Shown here one piece after another: positions 23,756 to 35,949 of a stretch of 64,000 bases of DNA (positions are counted from its first letter, which is position 1; every line of letters begins with the position of its first letter). A model generated the notes under the pieces. That model worked only from the letters and a program-made list of their open reading frames with translations, had not been told where the DNA came from and searched no databases. Made by a program: the position numbers and the translations under genes. Source of the stretch: Enoplolaimus lenunculus (lineage: Eukaryota > Nematoda > Enoplea > Enoplida > Thoracostomopsidae); contig JASANG010002922.1 in the NCBI GenBank assembly GCA_030248215.1, forward strand, positions 62,001 through 126,000, in the 5' to 3' direction.

Positions 23756-25320
23756 TAGATAAGTTAAATTTTATAATAATCGAAAATTGACTCGGTGTAA
23801 CCGAATATCTGTTTTCGTTTTCGGTAAAAATCAGTGTTCGTTTTCGCTTCCGTAATAAAAATGCCAGAAATTGTATTTATATTTGCTCATGGTTAAGTAG
23901 TCGTAAGTGACACGTCATTCAAGGAATGCAGTTGCTATGCAGTATATATTTTTAGAAAGTCCAGCGAACATTGGTAGCATACGTCGTCATCGTGTGAAAC
24001 TAAAACATTTTGAGAAAAATTTATACTTCAATATCCGTTTTCTGTTACCGTTATTTTTACCGTTCCACTACACTATTTTATTAAGTGATATCGAGTCAAG
24101 CCAACAGCCAGAGCGGTCAATGTAGGCGTTCACACTAACACCGTGTGAAAAAAGATTGGCCGTGTGTTTTTAAATTTATAACTTTCAACTGCGTTTCAAA
24201 TAAGACAGTCATTTCAATACGTCATCCAAAGTGTATATACACGTTCTCAGCACGTTTTGAACCTGTAATCAAAAAAATTTGGCAAACGCGTCGTTGAATT
24301 GTAAAATTCCATAGAGTAAAAAGTATGTGTGAACTTTGAATTTCAATATTTTAGAATTACCTAACACAATTTGGATATCTTGACGAAACTGGGCGGAAAA
24401 CTCAAAGGTCGCTGACACGCGCGCTCCGGTAACTCATGACTTAGGATGGCGGGATTGTTGTAGGACAGCGGCGTCCGCCGCCAGTTCAGGGCACCGTTCA
24501 TCACCGTCCGTTAATATCATGCGGTATCGTACGTGAGTAATTCTCGTACTTACGACACCACGCGGTTTACGGATGGCCATGGACGGCGGGAGACGCCATA
24601 AAAATAATGCGCTTCCCCTGCAGTTTTTGAAGTTCTCTGTAAAGTGCAATGAGTTCATTAATCAATTCAGCTAGCGGGTTGGTTATTTCTGAATTAATAT
24701 CAGTGAACATTGACTCATTCTGAGTTGAGTTGATTCTTACTTTGAGTTTTGTAGAATGTGCGTGAGTTGATTAATTTACTTAAAATGAATTGAATCAACA
24801 CAAAATTCTAAATTTCTGATCGTCCGAACTCAAACTGAATGATTCAACTCATTCTGAATTAAAATCAACTCATGAAATTACAGTGTTCGTTTTGCTCACT
24901 ACAAAGTGCTCGTGCAACTTCGAAGACCGCAACACTGTGCTATAACGATTTTAGTCGTTTTTATCGAAAATTTTACAAATTCAAAAAATATAATTTCAGC
25001 ACAACCTATTTCGTATAACAAACATGGCCAAATATTGTGTTTGAGCAATTGTCATACACTGAAACGTTCATTCCCATTCGGCTAACAATCCCGTAGAATT
25101 TGGTTGGCGATTGAAATTTGTGTGCTGTGGCTAACCCGTGTTAAACGGCCAAAAGCCTAAACCTAAAGCCTAAGCGTAAGCCTAAACATTAATCTTCCAA
25201 TCTCTCATGTCTCATAGTCTTCGTGTCTCCCTGTAAACCAGACCCTATCGTGAACTGGGGCCGATGGGGTGGTTGAACTTTTGAAAATAAACTGACTTAA
25301 GGTCAAATTTAAAATTTCAG
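23756..25320. other. Possible large intron, repeats
   Basis: Holds a family G palindromic MITE (24430-24625), a GAGTT-rich piece (24700-24875) and AT-rich DNA. An exon ending in phase 2 and encoding the start of the metalloproteinase prodomain is expected here or upstream, but I could not locate it. Confidence 0.4.
24430..24625. repeat. CpG-rich palindromic MITE (family G)
   Basis: The core GCGGTATCGTACGTGAGTAA is followed by its imperfect complement, within GC-rich flanks. Confidence 0.6.
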
Positions 25321-28300
25321 CAAATTTCAACACTTTATCGGTATTCGTGATACTGGTGTGCTAGACAGAACAACTTTTCGAAGTATGCGAAAACCACGAT
25401 GCGGAAATGCAGACTTAAAGGCGTCGCTCGGTGATGAAAATCAAATCGGCGATTGGGATCGAACAGATCGCGATCCAGCAGTACGGAGTCGGCGGTCAAC
25501 GAACGTTCGAGGGAACAGTCCAATTCGTATTAAACGATTTGGTAAGCTTTTTCTCGTAAAACGGGTTATATAAAAACACACACATACATACATACACCAG
25601 GGTGCCACCGGATATCCGGATCCGTGGTAAGTAATGAGTGTTAGCCGCTTGGCCCTCCGGTAATATTTTCTTCCCTAACCCCAGCATGCAGGGATGCCTG
25701 CGAATTGAGTAGTAAACATCTAAAGCAACGACCCATATTTTGAAATGCGTCTAGCATCTATTATCAGTTAGCGATAAGTTTTCAAACCAAACGAACACCT
25801 CCAATTGTACATCTCAAAATTGGTACAGAAGTAGGGCAAATCAAACACGAACAAGGCTTAGATTGGTCCTGGCCTACGCCTGAGTTTAACCTTACGAACA
25901 CAACAGTAACGGGTAGAAATTTTTGCTTTCTATCAAATGCGCACTTAGCGTTCGGAGAAGAAGGGAAATCAAAGTTCGATTTGTCAAAGGCGTTTTGGAT
26001 TAAAATATTTCAGCGCAAATCAGCCGGTGGGATCTGACGAATCCAGAGCAAGATATTTTGAAGCTGAAATGGTACATTTCTAAGTATACAGATGACATTC
26101 CGAAAGAGAAGATTCGGTAAGTCAGGTAAAACTTTACTCTACGACTTAAGGTAACCAGTTGATCGCGGTGTAAACGGATTTCCGGTTCTGATATTTCGCA
26201 ATTCTGTTTATATACACCCTACTAATGATGATTATTTCAAGATGTAAACCGCTATTGACAGCTGTAGGATAAATATATTCTTAAGCCTAAGCATAAGCGA
26301 AAATTGTCTAAGCTTTTACTTTATGGAAGTGCCGTAGAAAACCGGTACGCCCGCAAAGTAACACGGGCCAAGATTCGATGTTGTTGCATCATGGCCACGC
26401 CTGTGGTCAAGCACGGAAGAGCTGGGGTACCCCGGATACCAATCACCCAATTTAAGAATATCAGCGCTGAATGGAAGTTTATATTTCAATTTTGGGCTCT
26501 TGCAGATTCGGCTATGGTTGTTATATTAATTTGCACCTTTATATATCTTAGGTCAATCGTACAACAGGCGTTCGCATTATGGAGCAGTCAAGTTTCACTG
26601 CCGTCCGTCCGTACGATACAGCTACAATTCGAAGAAGCGGCCACAGAATCGGAAGCGGATATAAGCTTAGTTTGGGTGGTCGGTAATCATGGCGATCGAT
26701 TTCCGTTCGATAGTAAGAAAATATCGTTTATCATTTGCCGACACCAAACTTTTCAGCGGAGATCCAGATGGATTCATTGGGATGTCCTTAAGCCACCCTC
26801 CTTTGTATTAAACCAAAAGAAATAGTCAAATTAAAATGCCTCATAGTTGGAAGGCATCATCAGTCGATTCCATGACAGGAGAAAGTTGTGAGCCCCTGAA
26901 TTTTTTGGATTCGCTCCTGCTATTGAACTCTTCTACTCTTGTCTTGTTTCGTTCACGAATCGTAAGCTTCAAAAACGAAATATTGTTGCAATACGGATGA
27001 TGCAACGATTTCAATTGTTACTTGATTTGAAATTCAGTTGAACCAATAAGCTTTAGGATATGGCCATGGCTGCGGAACTTTTTAAGTTTGGTTTACTTCC
27101 GGCGGTGGATTTTTTCTCTGCTTTCAGCGATTCCATGTGGACATTCCAGTCCGGTTCCGGTGTCTTTTTATCTCGAGTTACACTCGCACCCTCAAACACC
27201 GACAGCTCGTAAGCATTTTACACGTTCTCACGTTAAGGATCATGCTGTAAAGCAACTCAGTGCCAGCCATGTGCTCCAAACATGTACCTATAATATGCAA
27301 CGCACAATTTTCAACAATGTATATACAGTACAAAATCTACACAAGACTTGAGAGAACCCTCGGTCTCGAGCGTTACGCTCCTAATAGTTTACAAAGGTAA
27401 ACGCCGCCCATCATATAGTCCAGGAAGGATACTACTGACAGTTAGAGATTAGATCCCAGATAAAATAGAAAATATTCATGCGGGAAAGGATTAACTGTTT
27501 CAGGCTCGAGCAGCAATATTTTGGCTCATACATTTTATCCCAAATATCATGCGTCTGGAAGTTTAAACGGCGACACGCATTTTGATGACAGCAAACAGTG
27601 GGTCGCTACTGTTGAAGAAAGCGTTGGCAGAGGCAGAGTGAGTGTATTGCTAACCGTAATCAATAATTGGTCATCGTATACGCGTGTAGTCGCATCGCAA
27701 AATGACAGTAAATCATCTCCGTGGCTAGTCTGTCCCACCCACTCCGCCCCCCCCCCCGTTCAAAGCAGAAATATAGGCTCCATGAACAGTTTAAATTTTC
27801 TTACTTTCGTGCTACTCGGAAAACTATACTTTTTCGTTCGCATTTCAATTTCATAATGCGTGTTTGCTACTACTGGCACGACTTCTCAGGTGGTTGTTTA
27901 TCAAAAATTATTATTGCACAAAGGCTATCGAACAAATATGCCGATACTCACAAAAAGTGCCGGATTATTACCGATGCCGATTAATCAGCGCTACCATAAT
28001 TAATCGTCTACTATAGCGCCCGCCAGCCTATACCGGCAGGAACCGGAAATATACACACAAAAGACTATTTCTGAATTTATTTTTCTGATATTTAAGATAA
28101 TTTTTCTAAAAATAAGTGGAAAACGTTTATTTTCAGACTTTATTTCAAAACATTTTTTGAAAACTTTCCTGTTTTATAACAGAAATACTTTTCAAGTGCA
28201 CCTTGCTAATTATATTTGATAAATGTAAGAAATTTTTTCGTAAATATCAGAAATATTATTTTGAGTGTATAGTATTTGATACAGACAACGCGTGAAATGA

Positions 28301-31300
28301 AGCTATGACCGCTACCTAAATGAAGTTATACTTCAATCAAATTCGGTTTTAATATGACAAAATGTGTTTTTTGGTTACAGAACACAGTGTATTTTCCGTA
28401 CGTCTTGGTGCACGAAATCGGACACAGCTTAGGCATCGTTCATTCTAACCGGCCGGAAGCAGTGATGTATCCGCTGTACAAAAACACATCGATTGATATG
28501 ATACAACTTGACGTTGATGACCGTTGTGCAGTGAATTGGAATTATGGTGAGTTCCGGTTCCGGTTTTTTTTTCAAAAATTAACAAAAGCTTTCGAGTATT
28601 GAATTAACCCCTTCTTACATTGAGTTGCCAATAGGCAACTCACCGCAGAAATAAATAAAAAAAAAAAAATACCCCGAAAAAACCAACCAAAAACAAAAAC
28701 ACACCCCGAGAGACCACCGGCCCAGGGGGGCCCCCCCCCCCCCGGAAAAAGAAAAAGGAAAAAAAAAAAAAAAAAAGGAAAATGTGGTAAAATCGGTATC
28801 TAAGTTATACGGATACGTTCATAATCACCATTATATTTAAAGACTTCGGTCCATGTATAGAACAGGCCCGGAACAGTAGTATACGCAAATTCCTAAGCCT
28901 AAGCGTAATCCTAAGCCTAAGCCTAAGCGTATGGATGAGCCTATTCCTAAGCCTAGGCCTAAGTCTAAGCATAAAAATTAGTCTAAAACTTAAACTCACT
29001 CTATTATAACCCCTCCGGAAAACGATCCGGGCCTGTTCTATACATGACCAACTTTTCTAACTATCAGTTGACAGTTGGGTTAAACCAAGAGTGGATCATA
29101 CAAGAGAGTGCAACTCTTGGGGTTCCGCATAATACCAAATCTAACACCGGGCGTTGGGTTTTTGGTCGACCTCCCTTATTTAAAGTTGGGGTCGCTCTCA
29201 CATGCAATACCCCTAAATTAAGCTACAAGCGGTGCATTTTTGGTGCCGGATAAACATAAAGTGCCATGGTTCGCACATGTTGTACCTCCCTTTAAACCAA
29301 GTGCGGGTAGGCCAAAAACGCAACTCGTGCCGGGTACATTCTTTCCTACACAAAATGTACTCAGTTGCATACCCTTGTTGAAGTATGATGCATTATCCTA
29401 CTCTCTTAGGTAAATCAACCACTGGGTTTTTGACATATATATCCCACGTTTCCACAAGCTTTCAGCCTAAGTTTTGATCTAAAGCTAAAATGTAAATCTA
29501 AGCCTAATCGTTATTTTCATTCATGTGAAAATTTAGAAAATTGTCCAATAATGCGTAGGTATATATAAAGGGTCGTTTAAGGTCACTTTAGCATAACATA
29601 TTTAAGCAAAAGCAATAGAATTTGCTCTTATAAACACAATTTTAGAAGCTGTGTGTCAGAAGAAGACTAAACGCTATTTAGAACGGCGCGGCCTGGCTTT
29701 GTTTATCGTAAACTGTCTGACAGCGCTTGTTATATAAATTTTTGAGCCAAATCTTGATTTATTTCAAATTTAAGGTATTATGTTTTATTTTTAGTTGGTC
29801 CGTCGAATATATGCTTATTCGTTTGGTTACTGGCGGAATTGCTACCGAAACAAGCTAACTTTACTAACGTCAATCACGGATTTGGCCCAAGTAAGCATGG
29901 ACGAAAGGAATCCAATATTTGGTATTCAACCAAGAGTCAAATGTTTAGGCGGAGTTATAGTCTAAACACCTTGTGCGCAAAGCTAACACGAGCCTATAGA
30001 GCAAATCTTGAGGTAAATGTTTGAAATGACAATACGAAACTTTAGTTTTGGTGAAATTTTACGCGAGTCAGTGACACGCGTTTTTGTTCCAATGGGTGAC
30101 GACTGATACCCCAGACACCTCTAATTTCGGTACCTATGCCAGGGTTATGAAAAATGGGTTATGTTGTTTATTTATTGATAATTTCGAAGAAAGACTTTGT
30201 CCTACACTGCAAAAAACGGTGAGTCAAATTAACTCTTTCCGACATAGGCTTTTCCTGACTACACAAACTGAGTCAAAATTCGACTCCGCCAGAGTCTCAC
30301 ATTGAGTCGAATTTGACTCAGGCGGAGTCGAACGTCAAATTGAGTCGAATTTGACTCAGGCGGAGTCGAATGAATTTTGACTCAGTTTGTGTAATCAGGA
30401 AAAGCCTATTTCGGAGAGAGTCAATTTGACTCACCGTTTTTTGCAGTGTACATTTAAAAGGATGCTAAAAACGATTGAACAAAAACTACAAAATAAAAAA
30501 GTTTCCAGCAACAAACACCACCTTAGTTATACAAACCATTAGCAAATAAGCATTTCTAAACTTCTGTAATCATTATTTGAAACCCTTGTTGGATTCAGTT
30601 AAACTTTGTAATTATTTTGAATGCAATTCAGTTGAGTTCAATTCACATTCAAAACGGAAAGTGTCACGTTTATATGTTGTTTTAGTTGCTGTACGTCGTC
30701 AAAATGTGAGTTATAAGCTCTATTCACACGTACATGTTTTTACAGCACGAACTTCGCGAAGACATAAGTTCAAAATTTATTTTGCAATTTCACAATTTTT
30801 TTAGTAATTTCGTTTAAATTTTCAGTTGTTTCTGGCAGTGACAGTGGGGCATCATCATTTATGAGGGGTCTATCGTCTCAAGATCGAATGAATATATCGT
30901 TGGCTCACTTGCAAGGTAACCTTTCTTCACTAGTCGTCCTAGCTGTATATGAGTCAGACCCGTATGCAGAGGTGGACCAGCGGGCTCAGCCATCTTAGAA
31001 ACATTAGTCACTGTTAATACTTTAAGGGTAGTAACAATAGTATAAGCATATTACTAAGTCTTAGCCACAGCGACAGCGTAAGGATAAGCCTATAACTAAG
31101 CCTAAGCGTAAAATTGGTTTAAAACTTAAACATTATTATCGTACAAAACAAAATGGTTCGACCCTTAACGTAACATATGGTGAAAAATTTGCATCCCCTA
31201 AAAATGTTATCAGGTTATCCAGTTGTCCTCTTAAAATTTTGTTCGGTCCCTACTAGCAGGTTAGGCTGGCCACGGGTCTGCTCAGATAGCAAACATCATT

Positions 31301-33059
31301 TTTTTGTCAAAAATGTATTTAACTGTACCCATAATGACTTGGTTTGGTAACTGATAAATTTTCAATTGACCGTTTCCTTCATGAATATCTTCAATTTCAT
31401 CTCGCTTGAAACTAGGAATCGAACATTGGATACTCAAATGAAAGGTATGTACCATCACAGCTCGAGTATTATAGACGGTGACGTTCAAACCCGAAAATAA
31501 CTTGCATCTGTAGTGTTTTTCATTTATATTGGGAGTACACGTATAAGGTTAGTAACCCCAGACTAAAGTCTGCGCCACCCATCTTCGGAGGGTACCCTTT
31601 ACGATTGATCGAAGCCGGGTACACAGCTAGTTAATGCCACCGCGTTCACCCGTGTTTATGAATATTACTCTCATGTCAGGCTCGTAGTTCGCTCGTACTT
31701 CTAGCCTAGCAGGTACCACTTGGCCAACTGTCCCTGGACGGCCACAAGGCCAGCCATTATTTTAGGAGCGCTAAATTTTATCATAGAAAATGTTCGGCGT
31801 TGGGAGACTGGTATCTTCGCGCTTTCTCGCCCCAGGACGGACGAAACCTCTGGCTACCGGGTATGTTGGTGGTCGAACAATGGAAAACGGGACCCACACA
31901 GTCCGTTTCGGAACTTCAGGAAATTTCAGATATTTCGATGGTTCATACAGTATAACAACAGAATCTAACCTATGTTGACTCAGGCTGGAAGGGAACCTTG
32001 TGATGTTAGATTTAACAGAAACGCCCCCTCCCATCGGCGGGGGTCGTCATGTCACTACTCGGGTAACAACGATACAGATCTTGACTCCACCAAAATTCAT
32101 GACTACGGAAAACTACACCCAGAAATCATATCGGATCGCCCGGCTAAGCGTCCTACAACGGTCCCAACAAATTCATAAGCTGACCGTTTAAGACCCGATT
32201 CGTTAGCATTTAGCGTCTCTCAGGTTTGACCAGCAACATTTTGAACTTAGCGGATTCACGGATCCAGTGGTATCCCTACAACACAGTTTACACATGGTTG
32301 CTCTTAGTGTATTTTCTGCTTTAAAAGATCTGTAGTTTTACAGTGTGATAAAAAATGACACGAATTTTCAGAACAAGGCGTTCCGACATGCGACGAAAAT
32401 CTCACAATTCGATCACAATTTCAAAAAATGTTCGAACAACAGTTGAGATTTTCGAAACAAAAGGCCCAAGAATACGGTAAGTGTTTTTTGCGTAAAATAA
32501 AATTCTAATGGACACCTATTATGTTTATATATGTTTATATTTGTATATATATACAGATATATATTTATACACATATATATTTATATATACATATATATTT
32601 ATATATGTATTATATATATACAATCCGTTGGCTTTGATGTTTATTCAGTGGTCAAAGACTGGATCGTTTTCCTTGGAGCCGCCAATGTTTGTTTCCGTTC
32701 TTCCTTTCAAATTAATTAATTTCTAATTTCTATACTGATTTAAGCAAAAAAAACGTTTCAGGGCCCGTCATTTGCAATTTTCTAAACGGACTCCAACGTC
32801 ACGTCAACAACACTTCAATTGCAGAAATTGCACAATTGCGAACTGCATCTCAAAATATTGCCGCATTAACGCGACAACAACGACACCGTCGACATACCAA
32901 TAAGAATCGCTCACAATTGCCATATTCACATCTTGGACAAATCAAAAAGTTTACAGATACTCAAACAGTTGCTAGCATCAGTCGTCAACGACTCGATGAA
33001 GCAAGTAGATTTGGCCGAATTAAATTACGTGAAATTTCTGCTGTTCCATCTATAAAAAC

Positions 33060-33093
<34 letters not shown>

Positions 33094-33129
33094 TCAACAA
33101 CAACGACAAAAACAACAAAAACAACAACG

Positions 33130-33171
<42 letters not shown>

Positions 33172-33621
33172 TCAGCCAACCCAGATAGTTTAGCAGATTC
33201 AACTAAACCAAAGACTAGAAACACACCGGTTAACACCAAAGATTTCAAGCAGACGGGTTCTGGTACACCTAACGCAATTACAGAACCTCCGTTAGCACCG
33301 TTAAACGAGCCAAACTCCATTAGCCCTATCACCGACCCACTGCCAGTTGAAAATGCTCAAACAGGTGACATACGTGACTCCAAGAAAAAGCCCGAACCAA
33401 AGACAGCAACGCCATGGGATGTATCGTATTTTGATGATGAATTTTTCCGCAATTTATTTCAATTGCTAATTAATGGTCCTTCAGTCGAACTGCAACCATT
33501 ATCACAACCAGAATTAGCAGCAAACGCCAAAGATAAAATTAATACACGTGTCATTCCCGCAGAATCAAACCAAAGATCGTATAACAGGGATAATGATTTA
33601 GTATTTGCGGCTGCATATTAA
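25321..33621 (+). CDS. Matrix metalloproteinase (M10A), furin-activated, no hemopexin
   Basis: Eight exons share one frame with all phases agreeing: 25321-25541, 26014-26116, 26552-26712, 27504-27637, 28381-28546, 30826-30915, 32372-32476 and 32762-33621 (612 residues visible; the 5' end is missing). Domain order: prodomain tail (KFQHFIGIRDTGVLD), cysteine switch PRCGNADL, a furin-type RIKR site, then the catalytic domain with HGD..PFD and NGDTHFDD metal-binding segments, the zinc motif HEIGHSLGIVH and the Met-turn VMYP. All three zinc histidines, the catalytic Glu and the switch Cys are present, so an active secreted zymogen is expected. After the catalytic domain there is no hemopexin propeller. 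Instead there are about 330 residues containing two Cys and a long poly-Thr tract (33057-33173), probably O-glycosylated. MMPs degrade extracellular matrix and cuticle-associated proteins. Confidence 0.9.
28605..28782. repeat. SINE end fused to low-complexity A/C/G runs
   Basis: Starts with the SINE end TTAACCCCTTCTTACATTG and then passes into runs of A, CCCC and GGGGGG unlike any other DNA in the window. The opposite SINE end is missing. Either a broken insertion or an assembly or sequencing artefact inside a metalloproteinase intron. Confidence 0.6.
28849..29049 (+). mobile_element. TTAGGC-bearing MITE (family D)
   Basis: The ends CCATGTATAGAACAGGCCCG and CGGGCCTGTTCTATACATG are well matched, with CCTAAG hexamers at 28892-28970. 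It lies in an intron of the metalloproteinase gene. Confidence 0.85.
29055..29375 (-). repeat. Dispersed repeat with AAAACGCAAC motifs
   Basis: Inverted relative of 16553-17150, with AGAGTGCAACTCTTGG, GGCCAAAAACGCAACTCG and GTACATT phrases. Confidence 0.5.
29794..30013 (+). CDS. Candidate alternative exon in metalloproteinase intron
   Basis: A very good acceptor (TTTTATTTTTAG) and a GAGGTAAAT donor bound 72 open codons. It is phase-compatible with the preceding metalloproteinase exon (28381-28546) but not with the next one (30826), so it would need its own downstream exon. No homology seen. Confidence 0.3.
30205..30448. mobile_element. Tc1/mariner-type MITE with splice sites in its ends (family E)
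   Basis: A 244-bp element flanked by TA on both sides. The inverted ends begin CACTGCAAAAAACGGTGAGT; the other end is the complement, finishing TTTTTTGCAGTG. The left end carries a consensus donor (ACG/GTGAGT) and the right end a consensus acceptor (TTTTTTGCAG). The flanking plus-strand DNA (30114-30204 and 30449-30541) is open in one frame across the site. It lies within a metalloproteinase intron as modelled. Confidence 0.85.
31020..31165. mobile_element. TTAGGC-bearing MITE (family D), degraded copy
   Basis: AGTAGTATAAGCATATT-like start, CCTAAGCCTAAGCG hexamers and an AAAATGGTTCGACCC end. Confidence 0.5.
31360..31490 (-). repeat. SINE fragment
   Basis: Resembles the tRNA-like part of the element at 8187-8457 (ACTAGGAATCGAACATTGGA is a decayed B-box arm). 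A related fragment lies at 34080-34190. Confidence 0.5.
32518..32628. repeat. TATA-rich microsatellite
   Basis: TATATATTTATA and CATATATA repeats between two exons of the metalloproteinase gene. Confidence 0.9.
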
Positions 33622-34418
33622 ACGTACTGACGGGCACTTCCAGGTAAGGATGCTGCCTACACAGCCAAGTCCCTCCACGTTTGTCAACTCTCGGATTGAT
33701 GGACCCCATAAGGCATCATATAACCTGTATTTAATGTATACTGTATTTATTTCAATCAGCTGAATTCGTGTGATATACCGCGAATACATCACTTCTGGGA
33801 CTTATCAGCCAAAAATGCTGTTAATGATATACCAGGGTGCAAACAAACGAATAGTAAAAGTAAAACGGAAAAAGATAGTGATCAAAACAACGGAAACGGA
33901 CGACAAATGTTGGAGTGTAAGAGTTCAAAAGAGTTTTTATTTTTCTGCCAATACAATTGAGAAATGAAAATATTCACCATCATTGCACAAAAATGGAATA
34001 CTAAGAGGCCGGCACTTTTTGTACTGAAAAACTTTCCACAAACTTGTTTTCATGTGAATAATTTCTGTTTCATGTAAAGATTTAATTTCATCTGAGATGA
34101 ACTTCAGACTTTTACATGAGTGTGGGGTTTACCATTAACCACTGGGATAGGAGCTTGAAACTCGAGCCGAGGTGACTCTGACATCATGCAGACCTTTTGA
34201 GCTGTGCATATGTAAGCATCAAACACTGCATTATTGTCTATTCTTTCGCGTATATATACAACAGTGTTACGCCAGACAGCCACTGTCTTCACCAAAATTG
34301 CCGGAACCTCCGGCAAATTCATTTTTGTTGCAGCCGGAGACTTCTGCTCTGCGCGGGAGATGTCACCATTAAAACGGATAAAATACCTAAAGATCCGATA
34401 CCCTTAATTGCTACTACT

Positions 34419-34720
34419 CACGGCGCACCCGGAGGTAAAAAATATCGGAAGCGAAGGGCAAGGCAAAATTGGTGGTTAAAAGGTGTTTAATTCGTTAATT
34501 TTAGCAAATATCATGTATGTGTTGTTAAATCGTTTGTTTTTACGCTTATTTGTTTTTACAAAATCTTGGCAATTCTTGTTTAAAAATTTGGCAAAAACTT
34601 AAAACCAAATACGCCAAACAGATAAATGTTGTAAATCTTTGCAAAATTATACTACCGAAATTATCGGAACTCCGGCAAAAATTCTACCGGAGCCGGAGGC
34701 AGATCAATGGTTGTACTCTG
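34419..34720 (-). mobile_element. hAT-type MITE (family C)
   Basis: Ends of the CAGGGTGCAAACGGAGG type (diverged here) enclose GGAGCCGGAGG units. Near-perfect 8-bp duplication CTACTACT/CTACTAAT. Confidence 0.65.
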
Positions 34721-35019
34721 CTACTAATTTCGCTCGTCTCAAATATCACGTTGTGATAGTAAACTATTAAAGTCAGGTTGTAACCGAATACCCATTTTAT
34801 GTGCGGTAAAATCGGTATCCGTTTCAGTTCTAAAAATGCCTGCTATTCTGTTATTTTTACGCTTAAAATTAGTTATAAATCACGTATATATAGCGCAATT
34901 TTTCATTATAGATATGATGCTATTGTTCGATGTGAAGTAAAAAAATTGAATTCATCACAAATGTAGCCAATGCAAAGATCAGAGGCGGAATGTTGTTCTG
35001 CGACACTGTAATACAATAA

Positions 35020-35361
35020 GCTTCCGGTGGTGAAAAATACCGGAGCCGGAGGTCAAGGAAACTTGCCGGAGCTGGGTGAGGCGAAATTAGGTTGTAAAAA
35101 TGATGGTTAATTTTAGCCAATATCTGCAATATATATGTTGTTAAATTATTTGATTTTTACGCTAATTTTCTGCGAAACTTCGGAAATCCTTTCTCGAAAA
35201 TTTTGAGAAAAGTAAAACAAAACGCGCTAAACAGAAAAATTTTTCAAAATTATGCAAAAGTTTACTACCGAAATTGCCGAACTTCCGGCAAAGTCTCCCG
35301 GAACTGGAGACCGATTTTCTGCCGGATCCGCAGCTGGAGGCAGACGTCCGGGTGTTCCCTG
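35020..35361 (-). mobile_element. hAT-type MITE (family C), truncated
   Basis: Shares TGAAAAATACCGGAGCCGG and ATGATGGTTAATTTTAGCCA with the copies at 34419 and 56881; ends ...GTTCCCTG. Confidence 0.6.
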
Positions 35362-35949
35362 ATAGGTACGCCTCAATTGTGTTGCTAAAAATAAAACTTT
35401 TTTGAAAATTTCATACTTCAATATCCGTTTTCATAATATTTTGATCACTATCCGTTTCGGTTGTTTTTACTATCCCTTTACACCTTGCTTAATGTGATCT
35501 TATTATTTTTCATTTGTTTTCATGTTACACTATGCAGGGTATTTATTGATATTAAGACTCATATTAATTTAATATCATACTTTACGACTAGGGCTTGGTG
35601 AATAAAAATATTTGGATACACTACGTTGTTGGGTAAACGTCCATTTTAGGACAAGCGAAATTTATATCAAATTTTGGCAATTTTTGGGACCAAGAAGTCT
35701 CAAGCAAACAAAATCATGTAACGATCGCTGAAAAACACTGAGTTGTCGGCAAAAAAATAACACAAAACAATAAGTTTCAACTAAAGGAACAGAAATATTT
35801 TTATGCAGTACTATCCAAATGATGCACGGCGAAAAAGCACTGGTCTTTATAGCGAAACGTAAGTTGGAATCCCACGAAAATTTTTCTACTGTTACTTGAA
35901 TCACGCAACAAAATAATTGTATTTTAATAAGCGATATGGCCCACGTTAC

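Noticed and set aside
27130-27350. Strong acceptor and open frame between metalloproteinase exons 26552 and 27504
   Set aside because: Including it would break the conserved catalytic domain, which reads through directly to exon 27504.
31720-32191. GC-richer stretch with overlapping open frames on both strands
   Set aside because: Three competing frames, an internal stop in the best one and no splice context; more like repeat DNA within a metalloproteinase intron.
32985-33332. Minus-strand poly-Val open frame
   Set aside because: Antisense of the poly-Thr coding repeat of the metalloproteinase.
34300-34420. Possible exon reading KTDKIPKDPIPLIAT before the family C MITE
   Set aside because: The upstream part is itself MITE-like (CCGGAACCTCCGG) and no phase-matched neighbours were found.
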